Positions 1 through 8,886 are shown, counted from the first letter of the stretch. The stretch is 64,000 nucleotides of DNA from an uncultured Lachnospiraceae bacterium (GCA_946557105.1 CAMNSZ010000005.1:1-64000); one strand, 5' to 3'. Numbers and translations: made by a program. The notes: a model not told the origin generated them from the sequence alone.

Positions 1-33
1 TTTTTTTTATTGGTTACGGCGTGTCCCCCCCCC

Positions 34-176
34 TTTCCGTTCCTTAAAACCCACATTTTTTATTTATTGTCGTGGGGCTCCTCGCATTTTATTTTTTTGC
101 CCCCCCCCGCCGCGGTCAGCGGCGTGCCTATAAGCATCCCCATATCAATCCCTGCAAACTGTTCCGTCACTCCCAT
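34..176 (-). pseudogene. DUF2589-family gene start, frame-broken
   Basis: An ATG at 176, 30 bases after the preceding small gene and behind a purine-rich ribosome site, opens with a segment reading EQFAGIDMGMLIGTPLTAA, which resembles the N-terminus of DUF2589 proteins (a G/T-P-L turn before a helix). The frame then runs into a nine-G run (plus strand C at 100-108) and stops at 60. In a neighbouring frame the family-like pieces continue (A-Q, then I-K-N-V-G-F-K near 66-40), so the gene is interrupted by frameshifts rather than random sequence. Homopolymer runs (nine C at 25-33, T run at 1-8) suggest either real decay or poor sequence at a contig end. It would be the last gene visible of the amidase-DUF2589 operon. 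Confidence 0.5.
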
Positions 177-205
177 TGCTGCGTACCTGCCTTTCCCTTA
201 AATAT

Positions 206-448
206 TTATTGCATTTCTCTCCACTTGCCTCCCTGCTTTGCCATACTCCCGCAAAATTCTCGAATACGGCGCCATATACCCGCAAGGCAGCTGCCTCTGG
301 GTTTTCTGTAAGAAATAAAATCAATTTGGTCAAGCCACAATATTTGTTCCGCATACTGCTCCATAAGCAGCCGGAAATTTATCTCCTCCACCAGCTCCTC
401 AAGATGTTTTTTAATTTCCTTTTCCGTCGGTATGTATTCTCTACTCAT
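206..448 (-). CDS. small hypothetical protein (80 aa), coupled to DUF2589 gene
   Basis: The ATG overlaps the last codons of the DUF2589 gene by 8 bases, so translation is probably coupled. The first half is acidic and helical (KEIKKHLEELVEEINFRLLM); the second half is basic and aromatic. No known domain is recognised. Its position between two DUF2589-family genes suggests it belongs to the same unit. The basic C-terminal half could be altered by a frameshift, since sequence quality near the left edge is doubtful. Confidence 0.5.
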   Translation of the reverse strand: MSREYIPTEKEIKKHLEELVEEINFRLLMEQYAEQILWLDQIDFISYRKPRGSCLAGIWRRIREFCGSMAKQGGKWREMQ

Positions 449-1298
449 AATCCTTATCCAATCCGTGAAGAATTTCTCTGTCTATTATTTTTTCCTGATA
501 TTCCATAATCCTGTTCAAAATCCCCGCCTGTGCCATGAGATATTTATCCTTATCGAATTCATAAATACCGTCTTCAAATACATCCTTTCCGAGCTGATGC
601 AGGCGTTCCTGTTCGTTTATCATATCCGCAATCCTTTGATGCAGCTGCTTCAGTCTGGCAATCTTCGCCCTCAATTGATTGTTTTCCCACAAAGCCGCCT
701 TCTGCTCGTCATTTCCCATATCCCCACCTACGGCGACCGGCGTCGTGTCCAGCTTCTTTGCCACATGATTAGCGCTCAGGGCGTCCGTCAGCCTGAGAAT
801 CCCCTCTGTAGCGGGAACGGAAGAAACCTGTAGCTTATAGGACACCTTGGGCAAAAAATCCGTATCGCGCTGAGAGGGCGCGCAGATACGGGCATTGATT
901 CCCGCCACCCCCGTATCCGAGTTGACAATCGTCTTCACCTCTGTGGAAAAGCTGATTTCTGCTTTTTCCACATTCAAATTTGCCATGGGCACAATAGACA
1001 TAAGAGGAACCTGAAGCTGTAAGCTATCCACACAGCAGCCCTCTTCTTCCTCCGCTCTGATTTGGTCATAGGCAATGTTAATATGATTTAAATGAATCGT
1101 TTCCTCCTTGCCGTTTTGTCTGAGAGTTCCCATGCTTCTGATTGCCTCTATAATATGCGCCTGAAGTTGTCCGTTTGATTTAGCCAGCGCATGAAGAGGC
1201 GCATAAACCAAGTCATCCAAAGGAATAAATTCACTGTCCATCATGCCTGCAGCCCTTTTTTTTGAAACAGCCTCACATGTATCCGTCCTGTCAGACAT
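441..1298 (-). CDS. DUF2589 domain-containing protein
   Basis: 285 aa, no signal peptide or membrane segment. The N-terminal half carries the DUF2589 pattern: a helical start with Y-A-P-L-H-A-L (about residue 33), then alternating strands and the signature VPLMSIVPMANLNVEKAEIS near residue 95-115, followed by another beta segment. The C-terminal 90 residues (about 190-285) form a charged helical tail, probably a coiled coil, that is not part of the usual short family member. The biochemical role of DUF2589 is unknown to me. It lies 10 bases downstream of the amidase gene and overlaps the next small gene, so it sits in an operon. The start has a GGGGGCGG-like site upstream. Confidence 0.75.
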   Translation of the reverse strand: MSDRTDTCEAVSKKRAAGMMDSEFIPLDDLVYAPLHALAKSNGQLQAHIIEAIRSMGTLRQNGKEETIHLNHINIAYDQIRAEEEEGCCVDSLQLQVPLMSIVPMANLNVEKAEISFSTEVKTIVNSDTGVAGINARICAPSQRDTDFLPKVSYKLQVSSVPATEGILRLTDALSANHVAKKLDTTPVAVGGDMGNDEQKAALWENNQLRAKIARLKQLHQRIADMINEQERLHQLGKDVFEDGIYEFDKDKYLMAQAGILNRIMEYQEKIIDREILHGLDKDYE

Positions 1299-1308
1299 AA
1301 TCCGCCCC

Positions 1309-2112
1309 CTATATTTTTCTTAAATACTTTACATTGACCGGACTGCAGATGGCATGGCTTCCGCTTTCATTATAGTCTATCACCGCTCTGTTTCCTTCTA
1401 AGGACTTTACAATCCATATATCGCTTAAAACCCAGTCCGGTATCTGTTTTCCGCTATAATAAACCGCTTCCGGCAACAGCCTTATTTTGTCTCCGGGGCA
1501 GACGGCTCCATCCTCTTTTGGTGTTTCTGAAGGGTTTTTGTACCCTGCTCCCATAAGCGCCGACACACTCCCGCGGAAGCCGTCCATTGTATAACCCGTA
1601 GACAGCCCGCTCCAAAGGTGGTCCGGGTCCGCATGGCCGGAAGCAATTTTGCGGTCATATCCTTCCTTATGGCTTATAATAACGCCCTCCTCCTGCGGAT
1701 CCAGCCCGTATCTTCCGCACAGCATGGCAAACAGCTCCACTGCCGCGTCATAGGTGCATTTTACCACCCTTAGGGCGGCCTCCCTGTCCGAACAGACGAA
1801 GCCTGCCCCTCCTGTATACCTGATGCAGGAGGGTTCACACATTTCCACCCCGATATGTGTGTTGTTTGCCGCTCCGCCTGCATGCCATCCCCTATGCTCC
1901 CACGGGAGAGTCTGATATACCGTTCCCGTACTGCCGTCGATAAAGGCATGCACACAGGCGCGGCTGCTCGACGGATTGTTCCACTTTTTTACAAAGACTT
2001 GTGCCGACTGCTGCGGACATCCCACACTGTGCAGCATCAGACCCTTCACTTGAATTTTTTTTCCCGCCTTCCAGCACGGGTTATTTGTCAAAATGCTTTC
2101 CACTAATTCCAT
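1309..2112 (-). CDS. N-acetylmuramoyl-L-alanine amidase (Amidase_2/PGRP type), endolysin-like
   Basis: Predicted zinc amidase that cuts the muramic acid-L-alanine bond of peptidoglycan. Likely metal ligands are His28 (M-L-H-S-V-G), His148 (S-H-K-E) and an Asp in H-A-D-P-D-H (160-165). The conserved H-A-G-G and N-T-H-I-G-V-E core is at 77-90. After about residue 200 an SH3-like tail (CPGDKIRLLPEAVYYSG...) resembles C-terminal segments of clostridial phage lysins. There is no signal peptide, so it acts inside, is released by lysis, or is exported by another route. The start is ATG 2112, with AGGAGG eight bases upstream; the longer reading from 2133 has no ribosome site. First gene of the operon with the DUF2589 genes. 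No holin or phage structural gene is seen in the window. Confidence 0.85.
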   Translation of the reverse strand: MELVESILTNNPCWKAGKKIQVKGLMLHSVGCPQQSAQVFVKKWNNPSSSRACVHAFIDGSTGTVYQTLPWEHRGWHAGGAANNTHIGVEMCEPSCIRYTGGAGFVCSDREAALRVVKCTYDAAVELFAMLCGRYGLDPQEEGVIISHKEGYDRKIASGHADPDHLWSGLSTGYTMDGFRGSVSALMGAGYKNPSETPKEDGAVCPGDKIRLLPEAVYYSGKQIPDWVLSDIWIVKSLEGNRAVIDYNESGSHAICSPVNVKYLRKI

Positions 2113-2225
2113 ATTCTCTTCCTCCTCTGTCATTGCCGGCGTTACAAAATTTATTGTAATAAGATTTAGACATAGATTTAACTTGCATATATGAAAAATA
2201 ATTTATCATTTTAACCCGTGAAGCT

Positions 2226-2253
2226 TTTCTTAATATTTCTTACGCTTTTCTTA
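2226..2253 (+). promoter_or_regulatory. three phased TTTCTTA repeats between divergent genes
   Basis: The divergent intergenic region 2113-2338 contains three copies of TTTCTTA at 2226-2232, 2236-2242 and 2247-2253, i.e. spaced 10 and 11 bases, on one face of the helix. That layout is typical for direct-repeat binding by OmpR-type or similar regulators, but no regulator is identified. A possible promoter for the lipoprotein pair lies downstream (TTGTAA, 17 bases, TAAACT around 2275-2300). Confidence 0.3.
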
Positions 2254-2338
2254 CAATAGCTTCCCTTGAATTGTAAAGGAACTTATACTCTGCTAAACTG
2301 ATAATAACCGATAAACAGAGCCTACAGGGGGATATCAA

Positions 2339-4480
2339 ATGGCAGAGAGACAAACCGCCGCCATATTATTTATATTGATTTTACTTGGCCTTACAGGATG
2401 CACGAAAAGCAGCGCCCAAAAGGACTCGTTCGACACGAATGCGGCAAGCGTCGCTTCCGGCGCGGCGTCCTTGGAAACACCTTATAGGGTAAAACAGATT
2501 TTTACCGTGACCTTAGACGAGGAGGACGACATAATTACCGAAAACAGGGCATACTCTACCCCCTATGGCGATAAGCTCTACTTATTTTCTCCCGTTTCGC
2601 CCATAGACAGCGCACAGCCTTCTCTTCATATGTACATCTTCGATATGGATACACAAAAGACAAAAAAGACCTCCTTTACCCTAAACATCCCTGCTCAGGA
2701 GGGCTTTTCCGTCTCTTCTGTTACTTCCGCCCATGTGACCGGAGAAAATGAATTCACATTTCTTCTATACGGCTCCTTTAAGGACAAGGATATGACAACG
2801 GTATTATATAAATGCGACTTTACCGGAAATGCCCTAAACAACGAGGCGCCTTTATCCGACGATATAGAACCCTTCACCGACCATGCGACGGGAAACCATA
2901 ACATTTATGCGGACCAGACTGCTTCACTCCTCCTTACGGAATGGGATGAGCCGGCAAATACCACACAGATTTACCGTTATAATACGAATACAAAAAAAAG
3001 AGAGAAATTGGCCTCCCTGTCAAATGAATTTGTCAGCTCCTTAAGCTTTGACAACAAGGACATGCTGTACTACATAGGCAACGGCGAATTAAAGCGTTTG
3101 GACCCCAAAACCATGACCTGTGAGCTTCTCTGCAGCATTCAGGATTGTGGAATATCGTCCTACGGCGCCCTTCCCATTCTGATAAACTCCGATGGAGAGC
3201 TTGCCATTTGTACCACCGACGGAAAAACACCTATGATATACCTGCTTACTAACGAGGAGGAAAACGGCGACGTGGATATCATAAGGCTTGTACGACTGCA
3301 GGAATACGGCATGGACTATATATCCAAGCTTGCCGCCTCCTGGTCAGCCGCGTCCGACGGCTGCCGCATTAAGCCCGAAAAGGAAAGCGACAAACAAAAG
3401 CTGGAAGCTCTCCGCAACAGAACCATGGCAGAAATTATTTCCGGAGTAGGACCCGAGCTTATGTGGGTTTCCGAGGACGATATGCGAATGCTTGCCGAAA
3501 AGGATGCTTTGATGGATATTTCCGAGCTGATTCCAGCGGATATCAGGGATAATATTTTTCCCGGTGTAATACATGCCGGCACCGTGGACGGTACAATGGT
3601 TGGAATTACTCCTGAGGTTTCCTACTATACCATGCTTGCCGCCGATTCCGTATGGAGCAAGGACACATGGACCATATCCGAAATGATGGATTTGGTTGAA
3701 TCAAAGGACGATTGGGAATGGCCTTTTAATTATTTTGACAACAAACCGGACTATTACGATTTATTTTTCTTTATATTTGCCAAAAATTTAAATGATTCTC
3801 CGTATGTGGATATGGAAAACGGCGTCAGTCATTTTAATGACGACGAGTTTATAAGAGTACTGGAATTCTGCAAAAAATACGGACCGGAGGATTCCGCCGC
3901 CATGGATTGGGATGAGCGGGGACAGATGATGAAAGACGGCAAGGGGGCTGTTCAGCTTTGCTATTTTTACGACGGACTTGCGCATTTTTCTTCCTTCATG
4001 ACGCGCTGCGACCATTCCTGCCATATTGTAGGATATCCAAGAAGCGAAGGCAGCGGAAATTACCTTGCAGGCCAAGGCTATCTTGTAGTAAATAAAAAAG
4101 CAGCTCATACCGACGCCATTAAGGATTTCATTGCTTATCTGCTGGATTATGATAATCAGCATGAAGTATCAACCTCACCTGTCCGAAGAGACGTGATACA
4201 AAACAGCATAGTAAAGACTAACTCCAAGCAGACCGCTATTTTAAAAACGTTGTCACCCGAGTCCTATGCAATAATAGATACCAAACCGGATGGAACTACC
4301 TATCTGGAGGAATTTATCGCCTTTGCAGACAGCTGTGAGCCCCTGCCCTATTCCCCAGAGGAAATCTCTGATATTCTCCATGAAGAGCTGCCCTCTTTCT
4401 TTACCGGTAACAAGAGCGCAGAGGAGACTGCCGATATCATACACCGCAGGGTACAACTATATTTTTCCGAAAACAAATAA
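2339..4480 (+). CDS. lipoprotein with solute-binding protein family 1 C-terminal half
   Basis: 713 aa, exported lipoprotein: hydrophobic signal and lipobox L-T-G-C with Cys21. Residues about 45-320 are strand-rich with repeats resembling a beta-propeller or six-bladed sensor (repeated Y-x-Y-D-T/N-x-T segments). Residues about 330-713 look like an ABC extracellular solute-binding protein family 1, for example GPELMWVSEDDMRMLAEKDA and the following D-I-S-E-L-I. No permease or ATPase gene is adjacent, so a sensing or scavenging role is as likely as transport. The ATG has AGGGGG seven bases upstream. The next gene is a close paralogue. Confidence 0.75.
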   Translation: MAERQTAAILFILILLGLTGCTKSSAQKDSFDTNAASVASGAASLETPYRVKQIFTVTLDEEDDIITENRAYSTPYGDKLYLFSPVSPIDSAQPSLHMYIFDMDTQKTKKTSFTLNIPAQEGFSVSSVTSAHVTGENEFTFLLYGSFKDKDMTTVLYKCDFTGNALNNEAPLSDDIEPFTDHATGNHNIYADQTASLLLTEWDEPANTTQIYRYNTNTKKREKLASLSNEFVSSLSFDNKDMLYYIGNGELKRLDPKTMTCELLCSIQDCGISSYGALPILINSDGELAICTTDGKTPMIYLLTNEEENGDVDIIRLVRLQEYGMDYISKLAASWSAASDGCRIKPEKESDKQKLEALRNRTMAEIISGVGPELMWVSEDDMRMLAEKDALMDISELIPADIRDNIFPGVIHAGTVDGTMVGITPEVSYYTMLAADSVWSKDTWTISEMMDLVESKDDWEWPFNYFDNKPDYYDLFFFIFAKNLNDSPYVDMENGVSHFNDDEFIRVLEFCKKYGPEDSAAMDWDERGQMMKDGKGAVQLCYFYDGLAHFSSFMTRCDHSCHIVGYPRSEGSGNYLAGQGYLVVNKKAAHTDAIKDFIAYLLDYDNQHEVSTSPVRRDVIQNSIVKTNSKQTAILKTLSPESYAIIDTKPDGTTYLEEFIAFADSCEPLPYSPEEISDILHEELPSFFTGNKSAEETADIIHRRVQLYFSENK

Positions 4481-4510
4481 CTTTACATAAACGAATAAGG
4501 AGGTATTATC

Positions 4511-6667
4511 TTGTTTAAGAAAATCAAATATTCTATTATACTTCTGCTTCTACTTCTATGTTCGGCAGGGTGCGCCGGAGACAAGATAAACGAAGGCAGT
4601 GACGCCACGGGTATGGACACCGGAAGCCCTGCCCATGTATCTGCCTCAAAAAAGCCTTACCGGGTCAAACAAGCCCTGCCTCTGTTGTTAGAGGACGAGT
4701 ACATGACATATTCTCAAAAAACAATCTATTCCGGTTCCTACGGCGGCAAGCTCTACATTCTTTCCTGTTATTATCCGGAGAATGTGCCGCAGCCCTTCTA
4801 TTCCATGTATGTTTTTGATATGGATAGTCTGGAGACAGAGCAAATACCCTTTTCTCTGGACCTGCCGGAGGAAGAAAAGTATACCGTTTCCTACATTGAA
4901 TCCATGTATGTGACAGGAGAAAACGAATTGACTTTCATTATATACGGCTCCTATGAAAAGAAGGACACCTCCATGTTTCTGTGCCGGACCGATATCTCCG
5001 GAACGTGTCTTGACGGCGAAAGTGCTCTACAGGATATTACGGAACCCTTTAAATGCTCTACTCTCAATAATGTTTACAGATATTCTGCCGTTACAGACAA
5101 CTCTCTTTTCCTTACCGAATGGGAAAAAGAAACAAATACTACGCATATTTACCGATATGATACCGATACGGGCAAAAAACATGATGTAGGAACCCTGTCC
5201 GATGAATATGTTTCTTCTCTGTGCTCAAACAGCAAGGGTTGTCTATACTACGTCGGCAGCAACAATGAACTAAAATATATGGACATCAAAACTCAGTCCT
5301 GCGAAATTCTCTGTAACCTTCTGGATTGCGGGATATCGCCCTACAGCAGCTTTATGCTTATGATAAATGACACGGGAGAGCTTGCAATCTTCACTGCCGA
5401 AAAAGAAAATCTAAGTATTTATCTGCTCACAAATGAAGCGGAAAACGATGAAGACTCCGACACAATCAGGCTTGTCCGCCTGAATACCTACGGTATGGAA
5501 TATGTTTCCCAGCGCGCAGGAGCTTGGTCCAACACATCGGGCACCGGCTGCATCAAAACGGAAAAGGCCGACACGGAGGACAAGCTGGAGGCTCTCCGCA
5601 CCCGGGTCATGGCAGAAATAGTCTCCGGAAACGGTCCCGAACTCATGTGGGTCTCCGAGGACGATATGCGGATGCTTGCCGAAAAGGGAGCTCTGATGGA
5701 CATATCAGAGCTGATTACCAAAGATGTACAAGAACAGCTCCTTCCCGGCGTACTACAGGCCGGAACCGTCGACGGCACTTTAGTGGGCATCACCCCCGAG
5801 GTATCCTTTTATACACTGTTAGCTCCCGCCTCTGTATGGGATAAAGACTCTTGGACCATATCGGATATAATGGACCTTGTTGAATCCAGAAATGACTGGG
5901 ATTGGCCGTTTATCTTTTCCCATATAAAACCAAGTTTTGACACTCTGTTATATGGTATGCTGACATACAACTGGGGTGATACGCCTTTTTTGGACTTAGA
6001 AAATGAAATCAGCCGTTTCAATAGCCCTGAGTTTATTGAGACCTTGGAATTTTGCAAAAAATACGGAGAAGCAAACAATTCCATCACTTCCACATGGGAT
6101 GAGCTCTATCAAATGTTGAGAAACGGAAGCTGCGCCGCATTAAGATGCAATGTTCTAGACGGATTACAGAGCTTTTCACGTACCATGGAGCGCGCGGGAG
6201 ATTGCAGGATTGTAGGCTTTCCGAGTACAAAAGGCAGCGGTAATTACATATACAGCGAAGGTTATCTGGTCGTCAATGCAAATGCCGTCCATATAGATGC
6301 TATCAAGGATTTTATTGCCTGCCTTTTGGATTATGACAATCAATTTACGGTAAGCTGGTGTTCCGTCAGAAAAGACGTAATTCAAGACAGAGTGGTAATA
6401 ATGCCGATTACCGGAAAAATCGCCATTTTAGAATCAAAAGGCTCCGATATATATTCGGAGCTGGCGACTAAGCCAGACAACACCTCCTATCTTGACGAAT
6501 TTATGGCCTTTGCGGAAAGCTGTGAACCGCTTCCCCACTGCCCTCAGGACATCATAGTTATTATAACAGAGGAGCTGCCCTCCTACTTTAATAACGATAG
6601 GAATGCAGAGGAAACAGCCGACGTCATCCATCGCAGGGTACAACTATATTTTAATGAACAAAAATAA
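4511..6667 (+). CDS. paralogous lipoprotein, solute-binding family 1 C-terminal half
   Basis: 718 aa; aligns end to end with the preceding protein (same lipobox position at Cys21, same P-Y-R-V-K-Q after the linker, same V-S-E-D-D-M-R-M-L-A-E-K block and the same E-E-T-A-D-V/I-I-H-R-R-V-Q-L-Y-F C-terminus). This is a tandem duplication that has diverged. Translation starts at TTG 4511 behind a near-perfect AAGGAGGT six bases upstream. It is 30 bases from its paralogue and certainly co-transcribed. The gene is followed by a strong inverted repeat at 6691-6721. Confidence 0.75.
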   Translation: MFKKIKYSIILLLLLLCSAGCAGDKINEGSDATGMDTGSPAHVSASKKPYRVKQALPLLLEDEYMTYSQKTIYSGSYGGKLYILSCYYPENVPQPFYSMYVFDMDSLETEQIPFSLDLPEEEKYTVSYIESMYVTGENELTFIIYGSYEKKDTSMFLCRTDISGTCLDGESALQDITEPFKCSTLNNVYRYSAVTDNSLFLTEWEKETNTTHIYRYDTDTGKKHDVGTLSDEYVSSLCSNSKGCLYYVGSNNELKYMDIKTQSCEILCNLLDCGISPYSSFMLMINDTGELAIFTAEKENLSIYLLTNEAENDEDSDTIRLVRLNTYGMEYVSQRAGAWSNTSGTGCIKTEKADTEDKLEALRTRVMAEIVSGNGPELMWVSEDDMRMLAEKGALMDISELITKDVQEQLLPGVLQAGTVDGTLVGITPEVSFYTLLAPASVWDKDSWTISDIMDLVESRNDWDWPFIFSHIKPSFDTLLYGMLTYNWGDTPFLDLENEISRFNSPEFIETLEFCKKYGEANNSITSTWDELYQMLRNGSCAALRCNVLDGLQSFSRTMERAGDCRIVGFPSTKGSGNYIYSEGYLVVNANAVHIDAIKDFIACLLDYDNQFTVSWCSVRKDVIQDRVVIMPITGKIAILESKGSDIYSELATKPDNTSYLDEFMAFAESCEPLPHCPQDIIVIITEELPSYFNNDRNAEETADVIHRRVQLYFNEQK

Positions 6668-6690
6668 GAGGAATTCCCCATTATATTTTT

Positions 6691-6721
6691 GGAGGCGCCG
6701 CCAAAATATGGCGGCGCCTCC
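6691..6721. terminator. strong GC hairpin between convergent genes
   Basis: A perfect 12-bp inverted repeat (GGAGGCGCCGCC, loop of 7, GGCGGCGCCTCC) sits between the 3' ends of the lipoprotein pair and the minus-strand lipoprotein. There is no T run on either side, so it is a possible bidirectional transcription barrier or mRNA 3'-end stabiliser rather than a classical intrinsic terminator. Confidence 0.45.
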
Positions 6722-6755
6722 ACTCTCACACGGAAAAATCAAATATTGTTAACGG

Positions 6756-7229
6756 CTAATAGCTCTGAATATTCGGAATGTCAGACGCTTTAATATACTT
6801 AAACACAGAACCGTTTTCCAATCCTCCCCAAGTAGAATCCGTAAAGGTAACGGCTGCGGTTTCTCCCTCGATTGTTATTACGCCGCTGATTGGATTACCC
6901 GCGGCGTCTGTCGCCGTAAAACTCATGCCGTCTGCCGTCAGTTCACCAATGCCGTCGTCCAACCAAGTCAAACGATAAATTCCTATCTGAACAATATATT
7001 TGCCGTTTTCACCTTTAGCAATTTCCAGATTCGGCTCATTTACGTCAGAATCCAAATATTCGCCGATATAGGCCGTATCGTCCATGACCGTTTCGGTTAT
7101 GGCAGCTTTGGTATCCTCTGCCGTAATTTCAACAGACTGACCTGTCGTGCCTTGCCGCAGCGCCATTTTGGTACAGCCGCTAAGCAACATGATTCCTATA
7201 CAAAATAGGCCTATCAATTTATACTTCAA
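6756..7229 (-). CDS. small secreted lipoprotein, unknown function
   Basis: 157 aa with a lipoprotein signal (L-L-S-G-C, Cys19). After a short linker the protein is a strand-rich domain ending in a hydrophobic F-K-Y-I-K segment; small beta-barrel lipoproteins of this kind occur in Clostridia, but I cannot name the family. The start is TTG 7229 with GGAGGG seven bases upstream, giving the normal M-K-Y-K signal start. It lies downstream of the DUF3781 gene on the same strand and converges with the large lipoprotein pair. Confidence 0.6.
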   Translation of the reverse strand: MKYKLIGLFCIGIMLLSGCTKMALRQGTTGQSVEITAEDTKAAITETVMDDTAYIGEYLDSDVNEPNLEIAKGENGKYIVQIGIYRLTWLDDGIGELTADGMSFTATDAAGNPISGVITIEGETAAVTFTDSTWGGLENGSVFKYIKASDIPNIQSY

Positions 7230-7250
7230 TTTGAATCCCTCCTGCTTACA

Positions 7251-7493
7251 TTATTCTTTAATCTTATGGGCGGTAATAATCGTATAGCTATAAGCATTTA
7301 CCGTTATTATACAATCACCTGCCGCCGCATACCAATTTTTCCCCCTTCTCTCAATTGTTGTATCATCATCTAAAATCTTTAATTTACACCATTGGATTAC
7401 GTCATCCGCTTCAATTATCAAATTTCTTTTTATGCGCTCCTCGCCAAGCTTTGTGGTATGGAGTTTCTCTATATTCTTCATTAAATCATTCAT
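7251..7493 (-). CDS. DUF3781 domain protein
   Basis: 80 aa. The pattern L-H-T-T-x-L-G-x-x-R-I-K-R-N-L, W-C-K, G-K-N-W-Y and a C-terminal I-T-V-N-A-Y-S-Y-T-I-I-T-A-H-K matches my memory of the DUF3781 family, small cytoplasmic proteins of unknown role common in anaerobic Firmicutes. GAGGG six bases ahead of ATG 7493 supports the start. It is 21 bases upstream of the small lipoprotein gene. Confidence 0.75.
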   Translation of the reverse strand: MNDLMKNIEKLHTTKLGEERIKRNLIIEADDVIQWCKLKILDDDTTIERRGKNWYAAAGDCIITVNAYSYTIITAHKIKE

Positions 7494-7555
7494 CCGGTTC
7501 CCTCTCTGACCTTAAGTCTGCAAGATCTTCATCATCAACACAAAATGCAAAAAAA

Positions 7556-8128
7556 TTAGATATTCAAATGCCATACAAATTGAATTTCGTTTCTGATTTC
7601 TTCATCCGAATAATAGGCGTACATATCTATTTTGGATAACACTGCCCCCTGTTTATGATAAAATCTGCAAGCCGGAACATTGTTATTTTGACACTCAATA
7701 ATCATTTGACAGTATCCATCCTTTTTTGCGCCCTCCACTCCCATATTAAATAATCCCTGTCCTATCCCTCTATGTTTATATGAATCTGCAACGCGGATAT
7801 CCCACAATACACAGGCGTCTTCTCTATCGGAAAGCATATTCAGTCCTTCCGTTTTACCCACAACTGTCACTGCTCCAACGGGAGCATCCCCGTCAAATGC
7901 CATATAAAATCTCCAATTGCTAATATTAAATTGATTTTCATACCCCGTGGCGCGTTCATATTTACCCAAATCCTTTATATACGGTTCAACTTGGATTTCT
8001 TCTAAAATCAATCCGCCCAGTCCGTTATCAATCCTTTTAACCTTATATTCGGAACGTACATCAACCTTCATTTCAACCTTATCGTATTGCTCCAAAAATG
8101 TTTTATCCACTTCTTTATAAATTATCAC
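7556..8128 (-). CDS. GNAT-family N-acetyltransferase (SatA-like)
   Basis: Acetyl-CoA-dependent acetyltransferase: L-W-D-I-R-V then the pyrophosphate-binding loop Y-K-H-R-G-I-G-Q-G-L-F, followed by I-I-E-C-Q-N-N-N-V-P-A-C-R-F-Y-H-K-Q-G-A. The central segment and C-terminal F-V-W-H-L resemble streptothricin acetyltransferases, so resistance to streptothricin is possible but unproven. The likely start is GTG 8128 with AAGGAG six bases upstream; an in-frame ATG at 8146 has only a weak site. Close to the methyltransferase gene on the same strand. Confidence 0.75.
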   Translation of the reverse strand: MIIYKEVDKTFLEQYDKVEMKVDVRSEYKVKRIDNGLGGLILEEIQVEPYIKDLGKYERATGYENQFNISNWRFYMAFDGDAPVGAVTVVGKTEGLNMLSDREDACVLWDIRVADSYKHRGIGQGLFNMGVEGAKKDGYCQMIIECQNNNVPACRFYHKQGAVLSKIDMYAYYSDEEIRNEIQFVWHLNI

Positions 8129-8161
8129 TTCAAACTCCTTCTCCATACGTTATATACTCAT

Positions 8162-8794
8162 TTAATCGCCTGAATATAATTTCCCATATTTACGTTGTAA
8201 TTTCTTAGAAAGCTTACGAAGGCTTTTGACCTTTCTTTGGACGCTTCCGTTTCTTTTCTCGGCGACAAATACATAATAGCCGTCCTCCTCATATACCTTA
8301 ACTCCGCCGAATACAGAAATGATTTTATTCTTATACCATGTGAGGCGCTTTGTTACCATGACCAGCCGTCCTCCCACAAGCAATTTATGAAAGCCTTCTT
8401 CTATAAACTGCTTTGCCACTGAAAAATCCGTATGATATGGGGGATTCGACAAGATTATAGTAAAATCATTATCTGGAATATTTTCAAAACCATCGCTTAA
8501 CCTGATATCGATATCCGGAACCTGATTAAGCCTCGCATTGATTTCGGAATATTTCACAGCCATTTCAGATATATCACACATTATAACATTTTTCTGGTTA
8601 ATCAGCCTGCCCGCAAGAATACCTACGACACCGTATCCACATCCTAAATCCAACACCTTATCGTCTTCCTCAAATTCAATTTTGGAAAGCATGGCTAACG
8701 TACCCGCATCAACAGCATTAGGAGAAAAAAGCATACTGTGGGTACTAAATTCTAACGGCACATTTTTTATTTCGGTTGAAAACATAATATTCAT
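8162..8794 (-). CDS. class I SAM-dependent methyltransferase (RsmC/PrmA-like)
   Basis: The SAM-binding motif I is V-L-D-L-G-C-G-Y-G-V-V-G, followed by V-I-M-C-D-I-S and the catalytic N-P-P-Y (S-N-P-P-Y-H-T-D), which marks N-methyltransferases acting on RNA or protein amides. The N-terminal F-S-T-H-x-x-L-F-S-P is typical of small RsmC-like enzymes. The substrate is not known. The start is chosen as ATG 8794, with GGAG nine bases upstream; the GTG at 8830 adds a hydrophobic stretch without a site. The C-terminus is basic (K-K-L-Q-R-K-Y-G-K), fitting RNA contact. Confidence 0.75.
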   Translation of the reverse strand: MNIMFSTEIKNVPLEFSTHSMLFSPNAVDAGTLAMLSKIEFEEDDKVLDLGCGYGVVGILAGRLINQKNVIMCDISEMAVKYSEINARLNQVPDIDIRLSDGFENIPDNDFTIILSNPPYHTDFSVAKQFIEEGFHKLLVGGRLVMVTKRLTWYKNKIISVFGGVKVYEEDGYYVFVAEKRNGSVQRKVKSLRKLSKKLQRKYGKLYSGD

Positions 8795-8886
8795 AATAAA
8801 CAGCTCCAAGGTTATAATTATGTACGACACTGTATCCGTTTTTTATAATAAGCTATTATTTTCTGCTGCCTGATAATTTTTCAGAT

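Noticed and set aside
10..311. Plus-strand frames at the left edge
   Set aside because: They run antisense to the DUF2589 remnant and the small coupled gene, have no ribosome site and consist partly of homopolymer-derived codons.
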